Assembly: GCA_045106735.1 (NCBI GenBank) | Contig: JBGCEZ010000017.1 | Location: 28,193 to 92,192, forward strand | Direction of reading: 5' to 3' | DNA from: JBGCEZ01 sp045106735 | GTDB lineage: Bacteria; Planctomycetota; Phycisphaerae; Phycisphaerales; SM1A02 | DNA length: 64,000 nt | Part shown: piece after piece, positions 51,889 to 61,300 of the stretch | Numbering within the stretch: position 1 is the stretch's first letter | How the letters are laid out: every line of letters starts with the position of its first letter | Program-made: the position numbers and the translations under genes | Notes under the pieces: generated by a model | The model's database searches: none | Seen by the model: the letters and a program-made list of their open reading frames with translations, nothing else | What the model was told of the DNA's origin: nothing

Positions 51889-54126
51889 ATGAAGATCCTG
51901 CACGCCCCCGTCAACATCGCCAACCAGGGTTGGCTCCTCTCGCGCGGGCAGCGACTCATCGGCCACGAGGCCGACGTGCACGCGGGCCCCAAGGGCGCGC
52001 TGAACTACCGTGCCGATCGCCGGGTGAGCTTCAATGAAGGAACGCGGGCCGACCGCGTGGCCGCGGCTTTTCGGTATCTGTCGGAGATGATCGAGGCGGA
52101 CTACGACGTCTACCACTTCTATTACCACGCGAGTTTGCTGCCCAAGAGTTACGGCATCCCGCCGTTTCTCGATGTCGACATCCTCCGCCAACTCGGCCGG
52201 AAGGTCTTCTTCCACTTGATGGGCTGCGATTTCCGGTTGCCATCGCTTTCGTACGAACGCAATCGCCACACCATGTGCGTGCCCTGCCGAGCCTGCCTGG
52301 ACCGCGACAAAATCGCCTTGCTCGAGCGCATCGCCGGGTCGGCCACTGGCTTGATCGCCGCCGGCCCGCACTCACAGCTCTTCACCGGCGGGTTCCGCTT
52401 CGACAGCCTGCCGGTGGCCGTGGACTTGGGCGCCGTCACCGAAGGCGAGCCGCAGCGCGACGTGCCCCGCATCGTCCACATGCCCACGAACCGGGCGATC
52501 AAGGGAACCGAGTTCGTGCTTGCCGCGGTCGAGGCCTTGCAGGCCGAGGGCCTGAACTTCCACTTCGAGCTCATCGAAGGCCGCCCGCACGAGGAAGCGG
52601 TCGCCACCTTGCGCGAGTCGGACATCCTGATCGACCAGCTTGGCAGCGACTTCCACGCCACCGCGGCGATTGAAGCGATGGCCGCCGGCCGGGTCGTCGT
52701 CGGCAACATGCTCGACGCGGCCGCCGCCCAGTACGGCGACCGATCACCCGTCGTCCCGGCGGACCGCAATACGCTCACCGATGTCCTGCGCACGCTGATT
52801 CCCGATGTGGACGAACGCCGGCGCCGCGCGGCCGATGGACGCACCTACGCCGCCCGTCACCACGACCACATCAAGGTCGCCGAGCGCAGTTTGCAGATCT
52901 ACGCCGCGCCGACGGAGCCGGTCCCCAAGGGGCGCACCGCGGCTGAGGTGGCGAGCGAACTGCGGGCCGCGTCGGATGCGGCCATGCCCGCGTTCGCCGG
53001 GACCGCTGACGGCAATGGCGGCAGTGGCGGCGGCGGCGGTGGCGGTGGCGGCAACGAGCCCGTGTCCGTGACCATCGAGACGCACGTCACCCGCCCGCCC
53101 GGGGATCCTCGGGGAACGCCCAGCTTGGTTGCCGCCGGTGCGGCCGGCGCGAGCACCACACGCGGCGCCGATCGAACCAACGACGCGCCCGCCAGTACGC
53201 CGGCCAGTACGCCGGCCAGCACGCCCACCAGTACACCCTCCGGCGTCGTCCACCAGGGATCCGCCCTACCTGTGGCCAACACGACCGACGCCCTCGACTC
53301 GCCGGCTGCTGCTGCTGCTTCTGCCGCTGCCGGTGCCGCCGATGCTGGCACTGCCGCAACGACCGACGCCCCACGCTTCCCCTTCCCGATCGAACCGCTC
53401 GACAACCCACGACTGGCCTTGCCGCTGCACGAACGATTCGGCCAGTCGCTCGAAGACTACGTCGACGACAAGTTCCGGCTCGGGCGCCGCTTCTTCCGGC
53501 GGCGGCTCGAAGAACTCGGCTTGCAGTTCACCGGCCCGGTTCTGGACATGGGCTGCGGCCCCGGACACTGGGCGATCACCATCGCCGAAGCGCACCCGAA
53601 GATCCCCGTTGTCGCCTGCGACCGCAACGATTTCCTCTACGAATGCCTGGTCGAGAAGAAGCAAGAGTTCCAGCTCGACAACCTGCGCACGGTACAAGCC
53701 GACATTCGCAAGCTGCCCTTTGACGACGCACACTTCCAAACCACACTGTGCATCGGCGTGTTGCAACTGGTCAAGGTCAGCGAAGCGTTTGCTGAACTCG
53801 TGCGCGTGACGCGCCCGGGCGGCACGATCTTGATCAACGTTCCCGGCGCCGGGTTCTACGCCCGCAACTCCGTGGGCGCCTTGCGCGGCAAGCGACGTGA
53901 CATCCTGCGACAGAACATGAAGTTCGTGCGCAACACACTGAAGCAGAAGGATGTTCCGTTCACGTTCTTTACCCGCGGAAGGTTGCGATCGATGGCCAAA
54001 CAGCACGGACTCAACCTCCTCAGCGTGACCCCGACCGGGTTGTATCCGCCGCAAAAACCGCGGTACGCCGGGCTCCCCGTCAACATGGATGTTGTGTTCC
54101 GCAAGCTCGCCGCATCCAAGTCATGA
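51889..54126 (+). CDS. Glycosyltransferase-methyltransferase fusion protein
   Basis: 745 residues from ATG 51889 (preferred over the Pro-rich extension from 51778). The N-terminal ~335 residues are a GT-B-like transferase (KILHAPVNIANQGWLLSRGQ, IVHMPTNRAIKGTEFVLAA, FHATAAIEAMAAGRVVVGNM). A ~150-residue linker rich in Gly/Ala/Thr/Pro, with four 12-bp ASTP repeats, leads to a SAM-dependent methyltransferase (VLDMGCGPGHWAITIAEAHP about 551-570, RVTRPGGTILINVP). One chain could add and then methylate a sugar, or cap the chain. The next gene is coupled by ATGA. Confidence 0.85.
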   Translation: MKILHAPVNIANQGWLLSRGQRLIGHEADVHAGPKGALNYRADRRVSFNEGTRADRVAAAFRYLSEMIEADYDVYHFYYHASLLPKSYGIPPFLDVDILRQLGRKVFFHLMGCDFRLPSLSYERNRHTMCVPCRACLDRDKIALLERIAGSATGLIAAGPHSQLFTGGFRFDSLPVAVDLGAVTEGEPQRDVPRIVHMPTNRAIKGTEFVLAAVEALQAEGLNFHFELIEGRPHEEAVATLRESDILIDQLGSDFHATAAIEAMAAGRVVVGNMLDAAAAQYGDRSPVVPADRNTLTDVLRTLIPDVDERRRRAADGRTYAARHHDHIKVAERSLQIYAAPTEPVPKGRTAAEVASELRAASDAAMPAFAGTADGNGGSGGGGGGGGGNEPVSVTIETHVTRPPGDPRGTPSLVAAGAAGASTTRGADRTNDAPASTPASTPASTPTSTPSGVVHQGSALPVANTTDALDSPAAAAASAAAGAADAGTAATTDAPRFPFPIEPLDNPRLALPLHERFGQSLEDYVDDKFRLGRRFFRRRLEELGLQFTGPVLDMGCGPGHWAITIAEAHPKIPVVACDRNDFLYECLVEKKQEFQLDNLRTVQADIRKLPFDDAHFQTTLCIGVLQLVKVSEAFAELVRVTRPGGTILINVPGAGFYARNSVGALRGKRRDILRQNMKFVRNTLKQKDVPFTFFTRGRLRSMAKQHGLNLLSVTPTGLYPPQKPRYAGLPVNMDVVFRKLAASKS
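53191..53238 (+). repeat. 12-bp tandem repeat encoding Ala-Ser-Thr-Pro
   Basis: Four 12-bp units (GCCAGTACGCCG and variants) encode ASTP-ASTP-ASTP-TSTP in the linker of the fusion protein. Confidence 0.9.
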
Positions 54127-54998
54127 GTGCAACGGCACCCCGTGCACTGATGCGCCCGTTTCGCGTAATGTACGACACGCTCGCCGGCGACCCGCGCTAC
54201 CGCGTGCGCCCCGTGGTCGAACACTTCGCCCGGAACGAACGAGATGCGCAAGCCGTCAATGTTTGCATTCGCCACGACGTCGACATCGCCCTTGAGTTCG
54301 CGGCCGAGTTGGCGGAGTACGAAGCGGCCATTGGCATTCGTTCGACGTATTACTTTCTGACCGACACCGCCCCGTACCGCATCTGGGAATCGGACATCCC
54401 GCGCCGCGTTGCCGCCCTCGGCCACGAAGTGGGCGTGCACAGCGACCACCATTACGAGCAGCTCGCCCTTGAGCGCGACGGCATCGCGCGGCTCCACGAA
54501 GACGTCGTCCGGATGGCCGAGCACGCCGGCGTTCCGGTGCACGGCATCGCCTGGCACGGGGGCAAGCACATCGCCGCGTACAAGGCGAACAACTACGACC
54601 TGTACAAGGATCACGCCGCGGCCGATCTTGGGCTCGAGTACCACGACTCGGTCTTCTACCAACCGGACACCCGGAAGTGGCGCTGCGATCACATCCTCAG
54701 CGACGGCGAAAACTCGCTGCGCTTCGTGCCCGGCAAGCCGCGGGCCGTCCTCGGGGCGGCCGCCCGCGGCGAGGACGTGTTGGTCGTCGCCCACCCCTTC
54801 ATGATGATGCCGCCGTCGGCCCGGCCGGCATGCCAGTACCCCGACTACCCCCACCTCTCGCCCCCGAGGCCCCGCAACCTGCACGCCGACCTGAAGTCGT
54901 GCTTGGCGTACAACAAGCCATACCTGGGCCCACGGCGGACGGAATGGCTGCGGCGAGCGATCCGCGTGGTGGAGCGGTTTGGGGGCGGGGCGGGCTGA
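54123..54998 (+). CDS. Polysaccharide-deacetylase-like (NodB fold) protein
   Basis: 291 residues. VCIRHDVDIALEFAAELAEY has the His-Asp metal/base motif of NodB enzymes, GVHSDHHYEQL the second His motif, and GIAWHGGKHIAAYK and VVAHPFMMMP later conserved sites. It is a WbmS/polysaccharide-deacetylase relative seen in sugar loci. It should act on an N-acetylated sugar or glycan; no signal peptide, so it is cytoplasmic. Coupled by ATGA to the fusion gene. Confidence 0.8.
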   Translation: MSATAPRALMRPFRVMYDTLAGDPRYRVRPVVEHFARNERDAQAVNVCIRHDVDIALEFAAELAEYEAAIGIRSTYYFLTDTAPYRIWESDIPRRVAALGHEVGVHSDHHYEQLALERDGIARLHEDVVRMAEHAGVPVHGIAWHGGKHIAAYKANNYDLYKDHAAADLGLEYHDSVFYQPDTRKWRCDHILSDGENSLRFVPGKPRAVLGAAARGEDVLVVAHPFMMMPPSARPACQYPDYPHLSPPRPRNLHADLKSCLAYNKPYLGPRRTEWLRRAIRVVERFGGGAG

Positions 54999-55212
54999 GT
55001 CGAGCCCCCGTCATCGGTCGCCGCACGTCCGAGACCGGGGAACGGCCCGGAGCGGCACAATTCTCGGACCCGCGAGGTTCTTGCCCGGTCCTTGGCTCAT
55101 GCACCAATGCTCAGCGCGGTCTTCGCCCGACGAAACCCGAAGCGGAGCCGGACCGGGGCAGCGCACTTCTTGCGCACTCGGCCCGATCGCTCCCGCCACG
55201 GGACGCCGAACC

Positions 55213-56442
55213 ATGCACGAGTTGCCACCCGATGCTGAGCCGATCGACACCCTTCGCCTGGATGTGGCGACTGGGACCGAACTGGCCGGGGAACGAACTC
55301 CGGAGGCCGGTGCGTCGATCTCCCCCTCGATCACCATCGCCGGCCAGCGGATCACCCAGCACGGCAGCCCGCTGATCATCGCCGAGATCGGCGTGAACCA
55401 CGATGGCGATCCCGACCTCGCCGTGGCCCTCATCGACGCCGCGGCCACCGCCGGGGCGGACGCGATCAAGCTGCAAATCTTCGAGGCCGAGCGGCTCACG
55501 ACGCGGGACACCCCCACCGCCGCGTACCAGGCCGCGGCCGCCGCGGGGTCCAGCCAACGCGAGATGCTCCGGCGCCTGCAGCTTCCCGTACCCGCCCTCC
55601 CCGAGATCGTGAGCGAGGCTCGAAGCCGCGGCCTCACCGTCTTGGCCACGCCCTTCGACCCCGAGTCCGTCGACCTGGTCCGCGACCTTGGCGTCGACGC
55701 GATCAAGATCGGCTCTGGCGACCTGACCCACGCCCCGTTGCTGCAGCACATCGCCGCGACGGGCCGGCCGATCATCTGTTCGACCGGCATGGCCGCGATG
55801 GCCGACGTCCAACGTGCGGTCGCCGTCATCACCGAAGCCGCCCGCGTGGCGGCCAGTGTTCCGGCGTCGGCCGCGTCGAACGCTCGAGGTTCCGGCACGG
55901 GCCCGGGCGGCGACCCCGGTCCGGGCCTGGCGCTTCTGCACTGCGTTTCTGCCTACCCCGCGCCCACGCACGACGCGAACCTCCGGGCCATTCCGGCGGT
56001 GCACGCGGCGACGGGATGCGTTGTCGGCTGGTCCGACCACTGCCCGGGCAACGAAACGGCCGTCGCCGCCGTCGCCCTGGGAGCCCCGATCATCGAGCGA
56101 CATCTGACGCTGGATCGCGGCGCGGTCGGTCCGGACCACGCGGCATCCGACGATCCCGAACGCTTTGCCGCCTACGTGCGGGCGATTCGCACCGCCCACG
56201 CGGCGCTCGGCGACGGCACCAAGCGGGCCACCTCCAGCGAGGACGACGTCCGCCACGCCGCCCGCCGCAGCATCGTGGCCCGGCAGCCGATTCCCGCCGG
56301 CACCCTCATCGAACCATCCATGCTGGATTTCCGCCGGCCTGGCACGGGACTCTCACCCGAGCTGGCCGACGACGTGGCCGGACGCATCACCGCCGTCGAC
56401 ATCCCGGCGGAAACCTTGATCCATCGAGACATGCTCGCATGA
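55213..56442 (+). CDS. neuB: N-acetylneuraminate-synthase family protein (NeuB-type) with SAF domain
   Basis: 409 residues. The TIM-barrel shows LIIAEIGVNHDGDPDLAVAL, DAIKLQIFEAERLTT, VLATPFDPESVDLVRDLGVD, IKIGSGDLTHAPLL, CSTGMA and VVGWSDHCPGNETAVAAVAL; a C-terminal antifreeze-like SAF domain follows (RRSIVARQPIPAGTLIEPSM). The family condenses PEP with a six-carbon 2-acetamido sugar to give sialic, legionaminic or pseudaminic acids. The specific nonulosonate is unknown. A low-complexity insertion (about residues 220-236) interrupts the barrel. Start ATG 55213; the 214 nt gap upstream shows nothing clear. Confidence 0.9.
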   Translation: MHELPPDAEPIDTLRLDVATGTELAGERTPEAGASISPSITIAGQRITQHGSPLIIAEIGVNHDGDPDLAVALIDAAATAGADAIKLQIFEAERLTTRDTPTAAYQAAAAAGSSQREMLRRLQLPVPALPEIVSEARSRGLTVLATPFDPESVDLVRDLGVDAIKIGSGDLTHAPLLQHIAATGRPIICSTGMAAMADVQRAVAVITEAARVAASVPASAASNARGSGTGPGGDPGPGLALLHCVSAYPAPTHDANLRAIPAVHAATGCVVGWSDHCPGNETAVAAVALGAPIIERHLTLDRGAVGPDHAASDDPERFAAYVRAIRTAHAALGDGTKRATSSEDDVRHAARRSIVARQPIPAGTLIEPSMLDFRRPGTGLSPELADDVAGRITAVDIPAETLIHRDMLA

Positions 56443-57149
56443 ACAACGCGCCGATTCCGGAGATTCGCGGCGACTTCAGTCCTGCATTCGAACCGCTGCC
56501 GACGGTGGTCATCACCGGCGGCGGGCACGCCCGCGTGGTGATCGACGCGGCGCACCTGTCCAACGAGATCCTGGTCACCGCGATCGTGGACGACAACGAA
56601 GCGCTCGTGGGCCACACCGTCGACGGCGTCCCGGTGCTCGGAACGACGGCTGATCTTCCGAGTCTGGCCGAACACGGGCTGCGGCAGTTCGTCATCGGAC
56701 TCGGCGGCACCGACCGAAACGGCGGGGCGGATGAGCGGCGCCGGCTCTTTGAGGCAGGCCGTTCCGCCGGCCTGGAGCCGATCGCGGTCATTCATCCGCG
56801 GTCGATCGTCTCGCCTCGGGCGGCGGTCGGGGCCGGGGCGGTGCTGTTGGCCGGGTCGATCCTCAATGCCGGGGCGACCGTCGGCACGAATGCCATTGTC
56901 AACTCCGGGGCGGTCATCGAACATGACGTGGTGATCGGCGACCACGCCCACATCGCCCCGGGCGCGGTCCTCTGCGGCGGCGTCACGATCGGCGACTTCT
57001 GTCATGTCGGGGCCGGGGCCGTCATTCGGCAAGGCGTCTCGGTGGCCGATGGTGCGGTCGTGGGCGCGGGCGCGGTCGTCATCGCCGACGTCGCCCCGAG
57101 CCAGCTTGTCCTCGGCGTGCCGGGCCGGTCGCGGGCCCTCTCCGCCTGA
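56439..57149 (+). CDS. PglD/NeuD-type sugar O/N-acetyltransferase
   Basis: 236 residues. An N-terminal Rossmann-like domain (TVVITGGGHARVVIDAAHLS, FVIGLGGTDRNGG) precedes a left-handed beta-helix (GAVLLAGSILNAGATVGTNA, GDFCHVGAGAVIRQGVSVAD). This plan is that of PglD and NeuD, which acetylate amino sugars or sialic acids. Coupled to the NeuB gene by ATGA, as neuB-neuD pairs often are. A cytidylyltransferase (NeuA type) is not in the window. Confidence 0.9.
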   Translation: MNNAPIPEIRGDFSPAFEPLPTVVITGGGHARVVIDAAHLSNEILVTAIVDDNEALVGHTVDGVPVLGTTADLPSLAEHGLRQFVIGLGGTDRNGGADERRRLFEAGRSAGLEPIAVIHPRSIVSPRAAVGAGAVLLAGSILNAGATVGTNAIVNSGAVIEHDVVIGDHAHIAPGAVLCGGVTIGDFCHVGAGAVIRQGVSVADGAVVGAGAVVIADVAPSQLVLGVPGRSRALSA

Positions 57150-57489
57150 CAGTCCGTTGAAGAAGCCTGTCTCGTCCTGACTGAGTGCGATGCTGCCACC
57201 CTTGCGCGGAGCCGAATCGAAGGCACATCCGCTCGATTGCGCCGCGATTCGGCGACATAGCGAGGGGCGGAATGATCGTGCTCCAGACCGGGCCGGGCTT
57301 TTCATTGGGCAGCTGAGGGCGCGTGCAGCGGCGGCGCGGCCGTCCCTTGGACTTCCGCGCCGACATCGCTGCGTCCCAAACTCTTCGTCGCGATCGAAGC
57401 GGACGAATCGCTGCCTCGTGAAGGCAGCCGGTGTTGCGTGCGGCGGTTGGCCATCGAAGGCCGAGAGCCCGGCTTCCCTGCCGGCTCGA
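57150..57489. other. Gap between the glycan locus and fliS
   Basis: 340 bases between convergent genes with no supported gene. The start (about 57151-57168, CAGTCCGTTGAAGAAGCC) loosely resembles terminal inverted repeats of some DDE insertion sequences (CAGTCTGTTGAAAAA), but no partner end or transposase is visible. Confidence 0.5.
57465..57487 (-). terminator. Hairpin after fliS
   Basis: GAGCC-GGC pairs with GCC-GGGCTC (one bulge) around a 6-nt loop, beginning 3 nt past the fliS stop. No T-run follows. Confidence 0.4.
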
Positions 57490-58170
57490 TCAGCCCTTCA
57501 CGCTGAGGCTTCCGCCGCCGGAAGGTCGTGTTCGGCCCGTCGATCCGGGGCCGCCCTGGCCGGGATGCCCGCCGATGCCGCGCGGATCGATCGGCGTGAC
57601 CGGTCCAGCGTGCCGCGGTTCGACATTGCCGTAGGGGCTGGGGATCCCGCCGGCGTTGCGACCGGGAGTCGAAGGCGTTCGCGGCGTGCGCGGCGGGGCG
57701 ATCGCCCCAGCGGCATCCACGCCCGGCACCTGCGTGGTTCCGGCGTTGCCTGCGGCGGCGGTCCGGGTGGCCATGACGACGTCGGCCGACTCGGCTCCCT
57801 CGTTGGCCAGGGCTTCCATCACCATGCGCCAGGTGTCGCGCTCGTATTCGAGCAACTCAAGCACCTCGCGGCCGATGGACGGCTCGCGGCTGGTCAGCGA
57901 CTCGACGAGCTGCGTGTACATGAAGGTGTACAGGCTCGACAGGGTGTCGCAGAGTTCCGGGGCGTGCTTGGGGTCGAGGGCATTGATCAGCTCCACGACG
58001 ATCGCCTGGCACTGCGAGTAGCCGTCGTAGGCCTGCTCGTGCTGCCCGGCCTCCAGGCCTTCGATGCCCTGGGTGAGGAATCGGATGGCCCCGTCGAAGA
58101 GCATCAGGCGAAGCTCGGCCGGAGAGGCGGTCATCACACGCGTTCGGAGGTATGCATTCTGGGACGTCAT
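57490..58170 (-). CDS. fliS: Flagellar export chaperone FliS
   Basis: 226 residues; the first ~135 are FliS: NAYLRTRVMTASPAELRLML, FDGAIRFLTQGIEGLEAG, SLYTFMYTQLVES and LLEYERDTWRMVME. FliS binds the flagellin C-terminus and prevents premature polymerisation. An ~85-residue Gly/Pro/Thr-rich tail is far beyond the usual ~130 residues. It lies 157 nt downstream of fliD on the same strand, the classical order. Confidence 0.93.
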   Translation of the reverse strand: MTSQNAYLRTRVMTASPAELRLMLFDGAIRFLTQGIEGLEAGQHEQAYDGYSQCQAIVVELINALDPKHAPELCDTLSSLYTFMYTQLVESLTSREPSIGREVLELLEYERDTWRMVMEALANEGAESADVVMATRTAAAGNAGTTQVPGVDAAGAIAPPRTPRTPSTPGRNAGGIPSPYGNVEPRHAGPVTPIDPRGIGGHPGQGGPGSTGRTRPSGGGSLSVKG

Positions 58171-58327
58171 GATGCCCAGTCCATCGTCCGACGGAGCATG
58201 CGACTTGGGCGTTGCGTGCGGCCTGCGGCCGAATTTCGTCGCCGGCGCAGCGGGTGCGCCGCACAGAACAACCCCCGCTTCAGCGGCGATTCAGCTCGCG
58301 CGGAATTGGCGGGAGTCGCCGTCGGGA

Positions 58328-61300
58328 TCACAGCGGACGCAGGCCAGAAAGCGCGGATTGCTGATCCTGCAGGTCGGCCAGCAACAGCTCGAGGTTGGCG
58401 TACTCGCGCTGGAGCTGCAGGGCCTTGTCATCCAGCCGGCCGTTGAGATCCTCGACCCGGGTTTCGAGCAGCCCGATCTGGTCGCCGAACGCGTCGCCGG
58501 CCCGGGTCACCACACCGTCGATGGAGTTCGTCAGGTCGTCGAGCAGGTTGTCGAACAGGCTGGCCACGCCGAGGCTGGTGAAGGTGAGCTCACTGTTCTC
58601 GATGGTGACGCCTTCGACGACCTCTTCGGCGTCGGACGTGCGGACCTCGTAGGCGGCGAACAACTGCTCAACCGCCTGCGGATCGGCGGCGTAGGCGGTT
58701 TCGAAGCGCTCCTCGTCGAATTCAACCAATCCGCCTTCGCCCACATTGATGCCCACCTGACTGAAGCGCTGAAACGACCCGTCCACATTGAGGGCGTTCG
58801 AGTTCAGCGTTCGGTACAGGGAACTGCGGATCTGCGCGAGGGTCGAGTTGCCGAGCAGCACGCCCCGTTCTTCGGTTTCGACGTCAAAGAAGTCGTATTG
58901 GCCCACCCGGCCGATGACATCGTTGAAGGCCGTGACCCAGCCGCCCACCGCCTCGGTGATGCCGGTGGTGTCGCGACTGATCGTCACGTCAACCGGGTCC
59001 TCACTGACTTTCAGGAGGTCGAGGGTGACGCCGTCGATCACGCCGTCCACTTCGTTGCTGGAACTGGTGACCAGCAAGCCGTTCTCGGCGGAGTTGCCGA
59101 AGAAGAGCTTGGCGTCCTGGCCGCGGCTGGTGGCTTCCAGACCCAGGTCCACCCCGCCGGTGTCGATCACCAGGTCGCCGGCCTTGCCGCTGATGAGCGA
59201 AGACAGGTTGAGCCGGTAGGGCTCGGAACCGCTGCCGGTGTTGATGACGTTGGCCGCGACGTCGATCCCCGCGGCGTTGATCTTGGCCACGACCTCGTCG
59301 AGCGTGTCGCTGGCGTCCAGATCGACCGTCTGCTCGAAGCTGCCATCGATGAAGCCGCCGACGACGTCCTCGCTGGTTCCGGCGATGCCGAGATCCGCGG
59401 CGGTGGTCGAACCGCCGTCTTCGATCGAGATGGCCTGGAAAGGCGTCTCCCCACCGAGGGCCGCATCGTCCTGTTCGATGATGAGGCCGTCACCGTTGTC
59501 GTTGACCCGGGCCTGGAGGGCCAGACCGCGACTGTTGATCTCGCGGATCACGTCGTAGAGGCTGCTGGCGTCGCTGCCGATTGACACCGTGGCGGAGTTG
59601 CCGAGCCCATCGGTGATGGTGAAACCGCCATTGGCCACGCCGCGGCCGCCATTGAGCGAGTCCAAACTCGTCGCGTTCGAGATGTACGCGGCCTGAAGGT
59701 TGCTGCCTACCACCCGGTCGGCGGCCACACCATTGGGATCGGTGGTGATGCCCAGGGCGTCGGACAGGGCTGATTGGGTGACCGTCAGATTGCCGGTACC
59801 GCCGGTGTTGTCGTTGAGCTGAATGCCGTTGCCGGCTGCATTGAGCGTGAATTCAGCGTTGACGTCAACGGCACTGAGCTCGTCATTCAGCAGGGTGAGC
59901 AACTCGCTGACCGTATCGCCGGTGAACGCATCGAGGCTCAAGACGCCCGATGAGCCATTCCGCAGAGACACGTCCAGTTGGCCCGCGATGGCGATGCCCT
60001 GACCGCCGGCCAACGTGTCGATCAGGATCGTGTCGAGACCGCCAATCAGCCGGCCGCCGGCGACGACGGTGCCCGGAATGCCCGCCTCGCCGGTCGAAAT
60101 GCCGAGGTCTTCCGCCGCCGATGGGTTGGTCGCATCGCCCCCGGACACGACGATCGTCGCCCCGCCGCCGCTCGAGTTGTCGTCGATCCGCAGGCTGCGG
60201 CCGTCGGCCGCGATCGACGCCGTGATCGTCAGGTTGTCGTCGCCATTCGCATCCACCGCATTGTTGATGCGGTCGATGACGTCCTGGATCGTTGTCGCCC
60301 GGCCTTGGTCAATGGTCGACGGTACGACGTCGCCCGTGAAGTCATTGGCCACCACGCCGTCGGCGTTCAGCAGCCCCAGAGCTTCGGCCACGTCCGTTCC
60401 GCCGTCGCCGCCAAGCACCTGCAGTGCCCCGGTTCCGCCCGACGAATCGGTGACGGTGAACGAGTCGCCGGTCGCCGAAACGGCCACGTCGATGACGCTG
60501 CTGGCCGCGTTGATCCGCCCGAGCAGGCCACCAACCGTGGTCACGCCAGACAGGTCGACGCCGATCTCGGTGCCGTCGCGGGCCACGAACGTGATGTCCT
60601 CGGTGTCGCTGTCCGAGTCGATCGTGACGCCCGCTCCATTGTTGAGATCGGCCAGAAGCGTGTCCGCGTCGATGTCTTCGTTGATCCGGCCCAGGTCGAT
60701 GTTGAAGACATCGCCGGCCTTGTTCGTGATGGTGAAGTCGGGCACGTTGTCGCGGATCAGCACCCCCCGGCCGTCGTTCAGCGAGCCGAGGCTGGTACTT
60801 GCGCCGATGCGATAGATGGTGTCGTCGCCATTGAGCGTGCTTGAGGCGATGCCGGCGGGAATCGTGGCGATCCCGAGATCGGTGGCCGTCGTATCGCCCT
60901 CGCCGTCCAGGACGATGAGGTTGTCCGTTCCGCCCGAGGTGTCCTCGAGCACCAGGCGGTCGCCATCGACCGAGGCGGTGACAGAGATGCCGACGGTCGC
61001 GTTGATGCGATCGACGACCTCGGCCACGCTGGTGACGTCGGTCAGATCGACGCTCGCTTCCTCGCCCGACCGATCGGTGATGACGATCCGGCCGCGATCG
61101 ACGCCATCGCCGCCATTGAGCTCTTCCAGCGCGACTTCGCTGGAGAGGCGGCCGTTGCCGTACTCGAAGCTGACCTGATCGAGGCCGAGCGGGGTCGCGT
61201 CGCGGCTGGCGAACCCGCCGCTGAGCTGCTGGCTCGAGGTCACGAGCTGTTTGACGATGAACTGGTAGCTGCCGGGGACGGCGTCGGCATCCGTTCGCAC

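Noticed and set aside
54979..55212. N-terminal extension of the NeuB frame back to 54979.
   Set aside because: It overlaps the end of the deacetylase-like gene, has no family sequence, and is rich in Arg/Ser/Pro shadow codons.
57151..57168. Possible insertion-sequence end (CAGTCCGTTGAAGAAGCC).
   Set aside because: No matching inverted end, target duplication or transposase remnant nearby.
58900..61300. Regularly spaced similar segments suggesting a CRISPR or DNA repeat array.
   Set aside because: They are diverged protein-level repeats within fliD; the DNA is not repeated exactly and has no spacers.
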